NCBI RefSeq assembly: GCF_004770155.1
Contig: NZ_RQFA01000048.1
Coordinates: forward strand, 1 to 64,000
Direction of reading: 5' to 3'
From: Leptospira gomenensis
GTDB taxonomy: Bacteria > Spirochaetota > Leptospiria > Leptospirales > Leptospiraceae
DNA length: 64,000 nt
Part shown: piece by piece, positions 47,022 through 57,452 of the stretch
How positions within the stretch are numbered: the first letter of the stretch is position 1
How the letters are laid out: every line of letters begins with the position of its first letter
The notes under the pieces: generated by a model
What the model was told of the DNA's origin: nothing
The model's database searches: none
The model's input: the letters and a program-made list of their open reading frames with translations, nothing else
Made by a program: the position numbers and the translations under genes

Positions 47022-48641
47022 ATGACTTCAAAATTGAAACGTTATTGGAACACGTTCTTAACGGGCAAGTTCTCGCTTCCGTTGGCCGCTTTTCTGTTTC
47101 CCCTTTTCATTTATCTTTCGATCCCTCCTCGATATCTTCTCTCTGCGGATCATTACGAAAAATTCGTTTTAGGAAAATCGATTTTTGAAAGCGGCTTTCG
47201 ATCCTTGGACGTATTTTATCCAGGCTACGATTTTGATCCGGAGCTTAGGTTCAGCTTATTGAAGATGTCCGTCGTAAACGGACACAAAATCATCGCGTTT
47301 CCCGTTTCACTGGGAATTTTATACGCGGCCGCGTTTCCGTTCGGAGGAGCGAACGCAATTTATTTCCTTTCCGCGTTTTTGATCGGTTCTTGTCTGTATC
47401 TTTTGGGTCGGGAATTTTCTATCCCTTCCGGTAGAATCCTACTCTTCTCGGCGGCCACGCCCATCGTAATGAACGGATATCTATTTATGGACGTCGGAGT
47501 CGCGCTTTTCCTGTTCGTCTCCGGCTCTATCCTTTATCGCAGATCTCGAAGGAAGGAATCCCTAAGTTTAACGTTAGTCGCAACACTGTTGTTTTCGCTC
47601 ACATACTGGTTTCGACTCGAATATCTGATCTTTCTGGGTATTTATTGGTTTTACGAAACGGTGACATCTCTTTTTTCCGCTGGGAGAACCGAGGAAAGAA
47701 AAAAACTTTATTGGATCGGGACCGCGGCGCTCGTCCTGGGTTTTACGCTCTATTGCGCCTTTAACTATTCCTTCTTCCGTACCGTTTTGGGACCTCGATT
47801 CAACGCGAACTACGATTCATCGAGCGGATCCAATTTATTTAAGAATTTTATAAATTTATTATTTTATGGAAATCTAAAGTTAGGACTTTTCGGATACTCC
47901 CCGTTCCTTTTGATAGGCGCGGCCTTTTCCGTTTATTCGTTTTCCAAAATCTGGAAGAAACAGGACGTTTCCGAACGATCGTTGATTTCATCTTCCTTTT
48001 TAGGAATTGTGATCGCCGCAGCCACGGCCCCCAACGACGGAGGCGCGGAATTCGGGGCGAGATATCTGACTCCCGGAATTCCCGGATTACTTCTATGTGC
48101 TTCGCGGCTTTTAACCTTCGCCGAAGGCGGAAGAAAAACCGCAAAGATAGCCTTATATCTCATTTTAACGTTATCCGTAATACCGACATGGATATATTAC
48201 AAAACCACCAAAGGTTTCGCGAAAAATTCTAAATCGGTTCAGGCTTTCATTTCGGAAGAACCTAAGGAAAATCTTTTGATCTTTCAGAACGGTTTAATCG
48301 GAGGAATGGCGGGCCCGGATTTATACTTTCAAGGAAGAGTCTATCAAGCCACGAACATCGACGAACTCGCGGACCTTTTGGAAAAATATTCGCGCGTAAA
48401 AATCGAAGACGGCCGCGCGAAACGAACCGTTCCTTTCGAATATTTCGCGTACGCGAAAGAATACACCGAAGGCATGAAGAATTTGGAATATGATCCGGGA
48501 GCCAAAGCGGGACTCGTCGAATACCTAAGTCGGTTCGATTCGGAAACGATTTCAAAACTACCCTCTTTCCGAATTACCGGAAAAAAAAGGATCGGATCGA
48601 TCGAAATCCTATATGGAAACTACGAAACACTACGAAGATAA
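47022..48641 (+). CDS. LA_3751/LA_3752-family putative glycosyltransferase, copy 1
   Basis: A 539-aa polytopic membrane protein with about ten hydrophobic segments, of the GT-C type that uses lipid-linked sugars. Features shared with the 48836 and 51906 genes are the early loop HYEKFVLGKSIFESGFRSLDVFYPG (about 45-70), a TYWFRLEYLIFLGIYW-like segment, the motif APNDGGAEFGARYL (about 335-350) and a C-terminal soluble part of about 130 residues. The acidic and charged loop between TM1 and TM2 is where GT-C enzymes place the catalytic Asp. The acceptor is unknown. It stands first in a cluster with two paralogues and three acyltransferases. Confidence 0.8.
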   Translation: MTSKLKRYWNTFLTGKFSLPLAAFLFPLFIYLSIPPRYLLSADHYEKFVLGKSIFESGFRSLDVFYPGYDFDPELRFSLLKMSVVNGHKIIAFPVSLGILYAAAFPFGGANAIYFLSAFLIGSCLYLLGREFSIPSGRILLFSAATPIVMNGYLFMDVGVALFLFVSGSILYRRSRRKESLSLTLVATLLFSLTYWFRLEYLIFLGIYWFYETVTSLFSAGRTEERKKLYWIGTAALVLGFTLYCAFNYSFFRTVLGPRFNANYDSSSGSNLFKNFINLLFYGNLKLGLFGYSPFLLIGAAFSVYSFSKIWKKQDVSERSLISSSFLGIVIAAATAPNDGGAEFGARYLTPGIPGLLLCASRLLTFAEGGRKTAKIALYLILTLSVIPTWIYYKTTKGFAKNSKSVQAFISEEPKENLLIFQNGLIGGMAGPDLYFQGRVYQATNIDELADLLEKYSRVKIEDGRAKRTVPFEYFAYAKEYTEGMKNLEYDPGAKAGLVEYLSRFDSETISKLPSFRITGKKRIGSIEILYGNYETLRR

Positions 48642-48835
48642 ACGTTTCGATTCCACAAGTTCCGCGTTCCCTGAAAAAAATCCGGCTTTGAAAACGGAGC
48701 GCGGAGCGTAATAACCGAAAATCTTCCCTATCTTCGGTAATAACCTTCTTCATCGTTTCGTATGCGACGAACTTTTTCGGAGCCTCGGTCCGTTTTTGTT
48801 GGCGAAGTCTCGGAACCGCATCCGTATCACCGTCC

Positions 48836-50473
48836 ATGCGGACGAAAGAAAGGGAGATCGACAAAGAAGAATCGATACTTCGTTTTAATGAATTCGTTAA
48901 ACGAAATTATAAAATAAACGAAAAAGTTTCTCCTCGTTTCGTAGAAACTGTGAAACGGAACTGGGGATTGTTCTCTTCGTTTATGATTCTAGTTGCGGTT
49001 TCTCTATGGATCGACAGCGGAGAATTTTATATCGCGGATTCCGCCTTAAAGGCGATGCAAACCGAGTCTTTGATCGAGAACGGATTCGGAAGCGACGAAA
49101 TACGTTACCCGGCTCAAAAATTGGATCCGCTCCGCGAAGCGTTTTTCCTACCCGGATTCGCGCAAAACGTAAATGGAAAATTCATCGGACAATATCCGAT
49201 CGCGTTTTCGTTTTATTCCTCTCTGTTACGTGTCGCGGGTCTGGGTTGGAAGTTTATTCCGTTCGTAAATTCGTTGTTGTCCCTAATCGCGCTGTATCTA
49301 CTTTCCCGCTCAGGAAGGATCGATCAAAAAACGGTCTTATTGGGATATAGTGGAACGATTTTATTGGCGTTGAATTCGGACTTCGGAGAATATCCCGTCT
49401 TTTTTCTGTTGAATACGGTCGGATTCGTATCTTGGCTTACGTATCGCGATACGAAACGTATTTCCTCGTTTTGTATCGCTTTGGCCGCGCTCACTACGGC
49501 GGTTTGGTTTCGGTTGGAATCCGTCTTATTTTTGACCGGATTAGCCCTGGCCGAATTGCCGATCCGTGCCGAAGAACGGAAAAAACTGACTCGAACACAC
49601 AACGTATTTTTAATATCTCTATCGATTTCGCCTTTGATAATATTCTTTTTTTTGAATATAACGGAATACGGACATCCGTTCGGAGTAAGATATATTTTCA
49701 ATTTCGGACGCGAAGAAATTTCGATTACTGAAAAAATCGTACGTTCTCTTTCGATCGTATTCGTCAACTTCGTGGAGGGAATTCCTAAGTTCGGATTTTT
49801 CTTTTACTCCCCTTTTTTGATTCTCCCGGTCGTCTATTATCTCTTTTTCGGAAAAAAACTCGATGAAAACGTAAAGTTCCTCTTGAAACTAGGAGGAATT
49901 TACTCCTTATCGGTCCTTCTTACGGCACCTAACGACGGTATAACGATTACGGGAAGATACTTGTTTTTATTGCTGCTTCCGCTCCTCGTATTATGGAGCG
50001 GCTGGAATCCGGGCAGCGCGGGGTTTTGGAAAAGTATTTCCGTCTTCTCGGTAGTGTTCGCGCTTTCCGCATCTGGAATCACGTTGAAGATTATGCGGCA
50101 CGTTTCCAAACAGGAGAAATTTTTTCGGAATTCCTTCGCACAAAACGACACTTCGCTTTGGATCTTCACCGATCCGATTTTATGCGGACAGGCGGGAATC
50201 GATCATATCTCCCGTAAAATCCTCTGCATTCACCCCGATACCAACGTCGATAGAATCGTATCCAACATCGCGTCGGACGAATCCCTTGTTTCGGTTTCTC
50301 TTTTTTTTATGGACGAGAAGGAAACTCTCAAATTGGGGAATTCGTTTCCTTCTTTAAGCAGAAACAAATCGATCGAATTGGAAAGCGCATTGGAGAGCCG
50401 TTTCGGACAAGAAAACAAACGGACTCCCTTCAAAGGGTTTTACGCGGTAGAATATCATAAAATTCTAAAATAG
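48836..50473 (+). CDS. LA_3751/LA_3752-family putative glycosyltransferase, copy 2
   Basis: A 545-aa membrane protein paralogous to the 47022 and 51906 products. It has a cytoplasmic N-terminus (about 1-45, basic), the shared early loop QTESLIENGFGSDEIRYPAQ (about 80-100), WFRLESVLFLTGLAL, and LTAPNDGITITGRYLFLLLLP (about 360-380). About ten TMs are visible. The C-terminal soluble region differs from copy 1. It lies 194 bp after copy 1 on the same strand. Catalytic role and sugar donor are inferred from the family name and topology only. Confidence 0.8.
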   Translation: MRTKEREIDKEESILRFNEFVKRNYKINEKVSPRFVETVKRNWGLFSSFMILVAVSLWIDSGEFYIADSALKAMQTESLIENGFGSDEIRYPAQKLDPLREAFFLPGFAQNVNGKFIGQYPIAFSFYSSLLRVAGLGWKFIPFVNSLLSLIALYLLSRSGRIDQKTVLLGYSGTILLALNSDFGEYPVFFLLNTVGFVSWLTYRDTKRISSFCIALAALTTAVWFRLESVLFLTGLALAELPIRAEERKKLTRTHNVFLISLSISPLIIFFFLNITEYGHPFGVRYIFNFGREEISITEKIVRSLSIVFVNFVEGIPKFGFFFYSPFLILPVVYYLFFGKKLDENVKFLLKLGGIYSLSVLLTAPNDGITITGRYLFLLLLPLLVLWSGWNPGSAGFWKSISVFSVVFALSASGITLKIMRHVSKQEKFFRNSFAQNDTSLWIFTDPILCGQAGIDHISRKILCIHPDTNVDRIVSNIASDESLVSVSLFFMDEKETLKLGNSFPSLSRNKSIELESALESRFGQENKRTPFKGFYAVEYHKILK

Positions 50474-50536
50474 AAAACACGGAATTCTCCCCGCGATCCT
50501 AAGTTTAAATAACGATACTTCCCCTCGGAAAGCGGA

Positions 50537-51724
50537 TCAGTCTTTTTTCAATCTGTTCTTCCAATTGAGAAAAGGATATTCCACGACCATATAGGAGAAA
50601 AAAGCGAAAAGAAGAGCGTAAAAGAATCCGAACACCAGCGCCTTACCGAAAGCGCCCCAGGACACGGCTCGATCGGGACTTAAACCCAACTGTGTACTGA
50701 CCACAAAAATCGCGACTATATGCCAGAGATACGTTCCGTAACTGATTCTTGCAAGAGGAGTAAAAATCCTGAGACTCAAAAACTTACCGATCCAGGAAAG
50801 ATTGTGAATGCTGGCCGTCAAAATCATCGCGTAACCTAGATTGGAAAAATTAAAACGAAATACCGTGTAATAAACCGAAAACGAATACGGAACAAAACTG
50901 GCGATTGTAAGAAAGACGATTCCGGGAATTAGAAAAAACAACTCCCTGATCCGATCGTGTTTTTCAGGAATCAGATTCCAATTCTTATAAAGTTCGAAAG
51001 TCAAAATTCCCGCGACGATCGAATCGAAACGCGTATGCGCCGGTCTATGAAAAAGAAGATCGAAGGTATGATACGGTTGATCGCCGGCGTTCGATTGATA
51101 AACGAAGTAACGGATCAAAGCCGCGGAGGAATACAAAGCGGTTAAAAAGATCAACCTCGGTTTTTTCGAAAGTTTAAAAAGGATGAAATAACAGATCAAA
51201 GGAAAAACGAGATAAAACTGCTCTTCCAAAGACAGGGACCAAGTGTGAAAATGAGACGAGGTTTTATAGTTGGATATATACAATGCGTCGTATATCCAGC
51301 GATCGATGGTTTGTTTGTAGGAAGGAATCAAAGCCTGAATATTCGGATCAGGGGAAGCCTGGGCCAGTTTCAGATATAATTTATTGACGCCTAAAGTTAA
51401 AAAAACGAAAAAATAATACGCGGGAAAAATCCGCAGACTTCGATTGAGATAAAATTCCTTAAAACTAAGCGTTCCTGTTTTTTCCCAACCTCTATATAAC
51501 ACTCCGTAGATCAAAAAACCGCTCAAGATGAAAAAAAGATCCACGGAAGAGGTAAGATTGCTGATGAAGATATTGAGCGTCGCTTCCTCTTGAGGAAGTT
51601 GGTATCGAATGGGATCGGATAAATGAAAAACGAAGATACAGATCATCGAAATCGCGCGAAGACCGTTCAAGGAATCTTTTTCCCAGGTCCGCTTTTCGAA
51701 AATTGACAGGAACGCAGCTTTCAT
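50537..51724 (-). CDS. acyltransferase-3 family membrane protein, copy 1
   Basis: A polytopic O-acyltransferase of the OafA/NolL type (395 aa, about ten TMs) that usually acetylates sugars of LPS, capsule or peptidoglycan. Hallmarks are LNGLRAISMICIFVFHLSD with the conserved His, [19 protein letters not shown], and [11 protein letters not shown], all in the first 120 residues. WSLSLEEQFYLVFPLICYF follows near 160. It is closely similar to the genes at 54210 and 55432 but lies on the opposite strand, between two GT-C genes. Regulation cannot be read. Confidence 0.92.
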   Translation of the reverse strand: MKAAFLSIFEKRTWEKDSLNGLRAISMICIFVFHLSDPIRYQLPQEEATLNIFISNLTSSVDLFFILSGFLIYGVLYRGWEKTGTLSFKEFYLNRSLRIFPAYYFFVFLTLGVNKLYLKLAQASPDPNIQALIPSYKQTIDRWIYDALYISNYKTSSHFHTWSLSLEEQFYLVFPLICYFILFKLSKKPRLIFLTALYSSAALIRYFVYQSNAGDQPYHTFDLLFHRPAHTRFDSIVAGILTFELYKNWNLIPEKHDRIRELFFLIPGIVFLTIASFVPYSFSVYYTVFRFNFSNLGYAMILTASIHNLSWIGKFLSLRIFTPLARISYGTYLWHIVAIFVVSTQLGLSPDRAVSWGAFGKALVFGFFYALLFAFFSYMVVEYPFLNWKNRLKKD

Positions 51725-51905
51725 AACATCCTCGTAGACGCGCTTTTACGAAATAGTTCATGTAAAAAAAAACACGGGTATCTGTAAATCAATTTTGTTT
51801 TCTGATTGCTTCCAGTAAAAGACTGTACAATTTAGGAGTGCTTTTCTTCGTACGGAAAAACTTCCATCGGTTCCTTCTTCACGGCGAAATGAAAACGTTG
51901 CTCTT

Positions 51906-53495
51906 ATGTTTATCGAACGAATTCGAAAATCAATCCATGATTCGGGACATCAAAAGGGGATCGCCTGGTTTCTGCTGATAACGGGAATTTTCGGCTCTAT
52001 ATACTTTACAATTCCTGCATATTCCTTATTTCAGGACAGCCACGACAAAGCGATACAGATCCATTCGCTTATCGAAAACGGATTCCGTTCGGAGGAATTG
52101 TTTTATCCCGGAAGAATCATGGACAAAAATCTGGAATTCTTTCACTTACCACACAACCTCCATCTTCTGAACAAAGGCAGGTTGATAAGCGCGTTTCCGG
52201 TTTCCTTCGCCGCGATAAGCGCTCCGTTCTATTATCTTTTCGGAATATATAATCTTCCCTACCTTTCCGCAATATTCGCGTTATGCGTCCTGATCCTACT
52301 CAGGAAATATTGGAGGTTCGATTTTTTCTTTTTGTTCGTTTCCTTTTTCTGTACGTTCGCGTGGCCGTTATCCCTCGATTTCTCGGAAAACAATTTAGTC
52401 ATGCTGATCTCCGCGATCCCTTTAACCCTGCTTTTCAAGGGGAATCCGAGAACGGTCAGGACGTTTGCCGCAGGAGCGTTCCTTGGCGTCTCCGTATGGT
52501 TTCGATTGGAAGGATTGATTTATTCGGGTTGCGTCCTTTTCTTTTACATAATAAATTTATTATATTCAAACAATATAAAATATAAAAATTGGAAGCGATT
52601 CCTTTTCGCCTGTCTCGGATTTTCGATTCCCTTCGTTTCGTTCTGCGCCTGGAACTGGTACGACTACGGACATCCTTTGGGAACCCGTTATCTGGCAAAC
52701 GCGCACGGATTTCAGGTTTCCCTGGGCCAGCGTTTGGACTGGATCGTAAATCTCACGTTGTTTGGCCCGCTTAAGATAGGCTTTTTCGGATATCTGCCGG
52801 CCGCCTCGTTTTTATTCCCCGTTTTAATATTCAACTTTCGCAAACTATCCGTCAACAATCGGATTCTATTCGGATCCTCTTTTTTATTTTTAGTTCTCGT
52901 TCTGATCACTGCCCCGAACGACGGATTCAATAATTGGGGGCCCAGATTTTTCGCGCCTCTGATCATCCCGTATACGATTTTGGTCCGCAGGATTTGGTTT
53001 TATTCTATCCGAAGCGGAAGAAAAAAAACGAAACGATTTTTGACTGCTTGTTTCGTTTATTCTTTTTTCCTCGGCCTGGCAGGTTTTGGAATTCAAAGAG
53101 GAAGAAGCCTTCACGTAAAAAAATTCTCGCCTATAATCGAATTTATCGACGCGAAAATTTGGATCTACACCGACTACCTATCCTTTTACACGATCGGACC
53201 GCATTACCTCGATAAGGTGACCTTCACCGCCGATTCCACCGAAAAAATCCTAACCATACTGAAACGCAGCCCTTCCTACTGGAAGGGTCAAAAGATCGCG
53301 TTCGTACAATACGATCTCTCCTCCGTCAACGCGGCGACCGAAGAAAGGATGAAAAAGAATTCCTTGGGAATGGAGATCGTAAAACCGATCGTCTGGGATA
53401 GAAAAATTCTCATCCCGAAAATGCAAGAATCCCTTTCTGAATTCGAAATATCCAAAAAAGGAAATTACGAAATCTGGAGCGGATTTTTAAAGTAA
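51906..53495 (+). CDS. LA_3751/LA_3752-family putative glycosyltransferase, copy 3
   Basis: A 529-aa membrane protein paralogous to the 47022 and 48836 products. The shared early loop is AIQIHSLIENGFRSEELFYPGR (about 50-70), then VSVWFRLEGLIYSGCVLFFY, and ITAPNDGFNNWGPRFFAPLIIP (about 335-355). About ten TMs are followed by a soluble C-terminal region of about 120 residues. It is divergent from the first acyltransferase gene and lies 66 bp before the signal peptidase gene on the same strand, so these may be cotranscribed. Confidence 0.8.
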   Translation: MFIERIRKSIHDSGHQKGIAWFLLITGIFGSIYFTIPAYSLFQDSHDKAIQIHSLIENGFRSEELFYPGRIMDKNLEFFHLPHNLHLLNKGRLISAFPVSFAAISAPFYYLFGIYNLPYLSAIFALCVLILLRKYWRFDFFFLFVSFFCTFAWPLSLDFSENNLVMLISAIPLTLLFKGNPRTVRTFAAGAFLGVSVWFRLEGLIYSGCVLFFYIINLLYSNNIKYKNWKRFLFACLGFSIPFVSFCAWNWYDYGHPLGTRYLANAHGFQVSLGQRLDWIVNLTLFGPLKIGFFGYLPAASFLFPVLIFNFRKLSVNNRILFGSSFLFLVLVLITAPNDGFNNWGPRFFAPLIIPYTILVRRIWFYSIRSGRKKTKRFLTACFVYSFFLGLAGFGIQRGRSLHVKKFSPIIEFIDAKIWIYTDYLSFYTIGPHYLDKVTFTADSTEKILTILKRSPSYWKGQKIAFVQYDLSSVNAATEERMKKNSLGMEIVKPIVWDRKILIPKMQESLSEFEISKKGNYEIWSGFLK

Positions 53496-53560
53496 ACGTT
53501 CGAACTCGGATTTTTGACTTTTCCTTCAACACACTTTCCCGGATTCTGTTCCAGTCTATT

Positions 53561-54142
53561 ATGGAAACTTCGGAATCGAACAGCAGGATCAGAAAATTAT
53601 TTTTGCAGATCCTTCCGATCTTTCTTTCTCTTTTTACGATTCTTTTGATGCGGATTTTTCTGTTTCAAATTTATTTCATATCGGGTTATTCCATGGCTCC
53701 TTCCTATAAGGAAGGTGATTTGATTTTAGTAACGAAATTGGGTTTCCCTGCGAGAATCGGAAAATGGGAAATTTCTTTCATCGAAGGAAAGGTGGAACGT
53801 TTCGACGTTCTCGTATTGGACGGAGCCGAAGAGGAGTTGAGTTTAAAACGGGTCGTGGGTCTTCCCGGAGATTACTTCCGTTTCGAAAACGACCGAATTC
53901 TCATCAACGACGGACCGCTCCAGGAAACCTTTCTGAAACCCGGTTTTAAGACGCTTGCCCCTTCCTTATCCATGATTCCGATGACCGCAGTCAAAGGAAA
54001 CGTTCCGATCGGAGACGCAGGTAGAATTCCTCCCGGATATTTTCTCGTTTTAGGGGACAATAGGGAACACTCCACGGATTCCAGGAATTACGGCTTGATT
54101 CCGTTTCAAAAACTGAGGGGAAAGGTCTGGCTTTTTTTATAA
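53561..54142 (+). CDS. lepB: type I signal peptidase
   Basis: A membrane-bound Ser/Lys protease that removes signal peptides. The catalytic Ser44 lies in SGYSMAPSYKEGD and Lys96 in LSLKRVVGLPGD. The conserved GDNREHSTDSRNYG segment near 165 completes the family. One N-terminal TM (about 13-38) is visible. At 193 aa it is short, like Gram-positive type enzymes. Most Leptospira have more than one lepB; this one sits inside a glycosyltransferase/acyltransferase cluster between a GT-C and an acyltransferase gene. Confidence 0.94.
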   Translation: METSESNSRIRKLFLQILPIFLSLFTILLMRIFLFQIYFISGYSMAPSYKEGDLILVTKLGFPARIGKWEISFIEGKVERFDVLVLDGAEEELSLKRVVGLPGDYFRFENDRILINDGPLQETFLKPGFKTLAPSLSMIPMTAVKGNVPIGDAGRIPPGYFLVLGDNREHSTDSRNYGLIPFQKLRGKVWLFL

Positions 54143-54209
54143 GATCTCCGAACTAAAAGAAGACCCAAGAATAGATTAGAAATATTTTATATAAGGTATT
54201 TATAATACA

Positions 54210-55403
54210 ATGAATTTAAAGAGCTACTTTTTATCCATATTTCAAAAAAAGGAAAACGAATACGAGAATCTCAACGGAATACGGGCCTTGTCCATCCTTT
54301 CCGTGGTGATTTTTCACGGTTGGGTCACCGCAAAAACGATCATTCCGGGCGATCCCGATCCACTTCGCCTTTTTTTGGGTTCCCTTTCTTCGGGAGTGGA
54401 TTTTTTCTTTTTACTCAGCGGATTTCTGATATACGGAGGTTTATTTCGGGAAAACGAAAAAAAAGGGGAAATCGAAATCAAAAAATTTTTCGTTAGGAGA
54501 TCTTTGCGGATTTTTCCCGCGTTCTACTTCGCCTTGGCGGTGTTATACTATAGCAAATCCCAGCAACTTCATAAATTAGAATCTCTGAATATAGCGAATC
54601 CTGAAATTCTCGCCTTGATGGCGGATGCGAAAACGAGACTACAACACGTATGGGTGGACGTTTTTTATCTTTCCGATTTTTTACCCCACGCCCTTTATAA
54701 CGGAGGCTGGTCTCTTTCCATCGAGGAACATTTTTACCTCATACTTCCTTTTCTTTGTTCGATATTTTTATTCCGCGTCGATTTAAAAACCCGCTTCGTT
54801 TTTTATTTCCTTGGATTTTTGACCGCATTTTTCGTGAGGATGAAATTGGCGTTGCCCGACGCGAGTCTCGACGCCGCGTATCACTTTCACGCGAGATTCG
54901 ATTCTATCCTTGCGGGAATGATCGTATACGAATGTTTTCACCGTTTCCCGTTGACCGAAGAGAGGATTCGAAAATATAAAGGAAGGCTCGATCTTCTGTT
55001 GTCGCTCGCGTTGATCGTAACGATCGGAGCGCATCAAGTCGATCCGGGAGAAGCGTGGGCTCTCGTGATACGACCGATCGCACTTTCGTTCGGCTTCGGC
55101 GTTCTGATGTATTTTTCCTTTTATCCCGGATATTTGAATCGAATCTTCAGCGCCGCCGTATTCCGTCCGTTTGCCCGACTCGGTTATACGGCCTATCTTT
55201 GGCACATATTCGCGATTCCAGTAGCTTCTAAAAAAATACTTCCTTGGATCCAAAACACGCCCAACGTCTGGGTGTTTCTCGCGTGTAGCGTTTATCTCGT
55301 ATTGGTCACTTTTTTGATATCCTGGTTTTTCTTCCTATTGATCGAACAGCCGTTTTTGATTCTAAAGGACAAACTGACCGGGGGACAGAACAAGATAAGC
55401 TGA
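54210..55403 (+). CDS. acyltransferase-3 family membrane protein, copy 2
   Basis: A 397-aa O-acyltransferase with about ten TMs. The family motifs are [53 protein letters not shown] and WSLSIEEHFYLILPFLCSI. The early His (in VIFHGW) and the Arg-Arg-Ser-Leu-Arg helix are the expected catalytic or binding residues. It is 67 bp after lepB and 28 bp before the third acyltransferase, so the two form a tandem pair on one likely transcript. The acyl donor and glycan acceptor are unknown. Confidence 0.92.
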   Translation: MNLKSYFLSIFQKKENEYENLNGIRALSILSVVIFHGWVTAKTIIPGDPDPLRLFLGSLSSGVDFFFLLSGFLIYGGLFRENEKKGEIEIKKFFVRRSLRIFPAFYFALAVLYYSKSQQLHKLESLNIANPEILALMADAKTRLQHVWVDVFYLSDFLPHALYNGGWSLSIEEHFYLILPFLCSIFLFRVDLKTRFVFYFLGFLTAFFVRMKLALPDASLDAAYHFHARFDSILAGMIVYECFHRFPLTEERIRKYKGRLDLLLSLALIVTIGAHQVDPGEAWALVIRPIALSFGFGVLMYFSFYPGYLNRIFSAAVFRPFARLGYTAYLWHIFAIPVASKKILPWIQNTPNVWVFLACSVYLVLVTFLISWFFFLLIEQPFLILKDKLTGGQNKIS

Positions 55404-55431
55404 CTACGCGTTTGTTCGTATAAGATGCGTT

Positions 55432-56616
55432 ATGCGAGATTACGTATTTTCGATTTTTCGAAAGAGGGAAGGCGAAATAGACGCGTTAAACGGCGTTCGC
55501 GCATTCGCGCTGATCTCGGTTTTCTTTTTCCATAGTTGGGGCCTCGGAGGAATCCTACTCCGTGACATGAACCCAGTATATATCCGCTTTCTCGGGAATT
55601 TATCCTCGGGCGTGGATTGTTTTTTCGTCTTAAGCGGATTTCTGATCTACGGAAACTTGTTCCGCGAATTCAAAAAGAACGGAGACATCCGCTTTCGCGA
55701 CTTCTACGCAAAACGAAGTCTTAGGATTTTTCCGGCATACTATTTCGCACTTTTAATAATATTCATTATTAAGAATATTCTTTTATACCGTTTTACGCAA
55801 AACCCGTCCTCGGCCGATACGGAATGGATTCGAATGCTTCAAAACGACATCGACAAGGTTTGGATCAGCGTATTCTATTTGTCCGATCTGATCGAATTCC
55901 AGTTTACGAACGTGGATTGGTCCCTCTCGGTCGAGGAACACTTTTATCTTGTATGCCCTTTCTTAAGTTTGTATCTATTAAAACGTTTCGGATTTCGGGG
56001 AAGGATGATCGTATACGGAATTCTTACACTGGTCGCGTTTTGTATCCGCAGTTATATGGCGTTCCGAAACGATCCTATGACGAACTTTTTCTTCTTTTCC
56101 AAATTCGATGGTCTGATCGCGGGAATGGCCTCCTATGAAATTTACGAACGTTTTTCGGGAACGATATCGGAACTTTCCCGAAAACTCGTCCACCTTTGTC
56201 TAATTCCGGCGGCGGCTTTCGTTTACGTTATCGCACATTCGTTTCAAAAGGATTCGTTGCCCGCATTGATCTTAAGGCCGAATCTGCTTTCGGTTTCTTT
56301 CGCGATATTACTTCTTATATTGTTTCAAAAAAAGAAGAACCTCGTATCGGTCGTCTTTTCCTTCGGAGGATTGCGACCGATCGCAAGAATCAGTTATACG
56401 ATTTATCTCTGGCACTTTTTTTTAATGCCGGTGACGATTTCCGTCGCTTACAAGTTTATCAAAAGCGGAATTCTCGAAGTAAGTTTCACCGTCGCTTCGT
56501 GTATCGCGTTTATTATAAATTTCTTAATCGCTTGGATTTTGTATCTTATCGTCGAAATGCCGTTCCTAAAATGGAAGGATCGGCTTTTTGAAATGGAAAA
56601 AGCGAAAATCGACTAA
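55432..56616 (+). CDS. acyltransferase-3 family membrane protein, copy 3
   Basis: A 394-aa paralogue of the 54210 product. It has [53 protein letters not shown] and [19 protein letters not shown], all in the same positions. The C-terminal TMs (about 300-380) are conserved as well. The gene follows copy 2 by 28 bp. Its stop overlaps the convergent 56613 gene by 4 bp. Three such enzymes in 6 kb suggest local duplication and different acceptor specificities. Confidence 0.92.
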   Translation: MRDYVFSIFRKREGEIDALNGVRAFALISVFFFHSWGLGGILLRDMNPVYIRFLGNLSSGVDCFFVLSGFLIYGNLFREFKKNGDIRFRDFYAKRSLRIFPAYYFALLIIFIIKNILLYRFTQNPSSADTEWIRMLQNDIDKVWISVFYLSDLIEFQFTNVDWSLSVEEHFYLVCPFLSLYLLKRFGFRGRMIVYGILTLVAFCIRSYMAFRNDPMTNFFFFSKFDGLIAGMASYEIYERFSGTISELSRKLVHLCLIPAAAFVYVIAHSFQKDSLPALILRPNLLSVSFAILLLILFQKKKNLVSVVFSFGGLRPIARISYTIYLWHFFLMPVTISVAYKFIKSGILEVSFTVASCIAFIINFLIAWILYLIVEMPFLKWKDRLFEMEKAKID

Positions 56617-57395
56617 AGACGGAACTCTTCCCCGTCGCGCAAAATCGCGGAGTCCTCGAATTCTGAGCCGCGATGCGGAAACGCCTGTTCGTAAAACAGC
56701 GCCGCGAACAATTCGAAATCCTCGTCGATCGGCAGTGAATTCTCATCCCAGAATTCGTTTCTTCTTTTGATCAACATGGAAATCGTTTCGTCTTCGAGGG
56801 AAAATTCCTCGCCCGCCTCGTTGAGTTTCCGGATCAACCAATTTAGATTGTAGATCGTAAACTGTCCCAAAAACTCGAGGGTGGCGACGGTCGGTTCCCG
56901 CTTCATCAACGCCTCGGTATGAAAGAGCGGAATTCTAAGATCGTACGCGTCCTGCGTCTTCAGATATTGTTTGTAATTGGCCGAGATCGATTCCAAAAAG
57001 GAGAAGGTATTGAGATAACTGTTCCGGATGAGATCTTCCTTTTCCGGATGAGAAAAAAGCACGTCGATTAAATCCACGAATTCGCCCTTGGCCATCGCCT
57101 CGCGCAAAACCGTATCCTTTGGTTCGGGTCTCGGAATCGGATCCACCAATTTTACGAACAGATATTTGATTTCATAGGCGAAACGGGATTCGCGGGGAAT
57201 ATAATATTCGATCCAAATCGGTTCTTTGTAGTATTGAACGAGTTCGCGTTTCGGAAGATCCGGAGTTACGTTTAAGGACTTTAACTTCTTTACGTCGTCT
57301 GTGAGAACCTTTTGGCCCTCGACTCGCGTTCTTGATTTTTTTATCTGACGGAGCTCGGATTTGTTTAAAAGGGGTTTCGGTTTGAACGGCTCCAT
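56613..57395 (-). CDS. conserved hypothetical protein (260 aa)
   Basis: No family was recognised. The protein is soluble, Lys/Glu-rich and mostly helical, with no signal peptide. The N-terminus is basic ([20 protein letters not shown]), and the C-terminus is acidic ([25 protein letters not shown]). A probable core spans about 50-240. It overlaps the third acyltransferase gene by 4 bp at the 3' end, and lies 57 bp after the DUF1566 lipoprotein gene in the direction of transcription. A role cannot be inferred. Confidence 0.72.
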   Translation of the reverse strand: MEPFKPKPLLNKSELRQIKKSRTRVEGQKVLTDDVKKLKSLNVTPDLPKRELVQYYKEPIWIEYYIPRESRFAYEIKYLFVKLVDPIPRPEPKDTVLREAMAKGEFVDLIDVLFSHPEKEDLIRNSYLNTFSFLESISANYKQYLKTQDAYDLRIPLFHTEALMKREPTVATLEFLGQFTIYNLNWLIRKLNEAGEEFSLEDETISMLIKRRNEFWDENSLPIDEDFELFAALFYEQAFPHRGSEFEDSAILRDGEEFRL

Positions 57396-57452
57396 AAATT
57401 CAATATCGGTTTTTCACGATTCCATTCTAAAATCGACCTTTCAAAATTCGCG

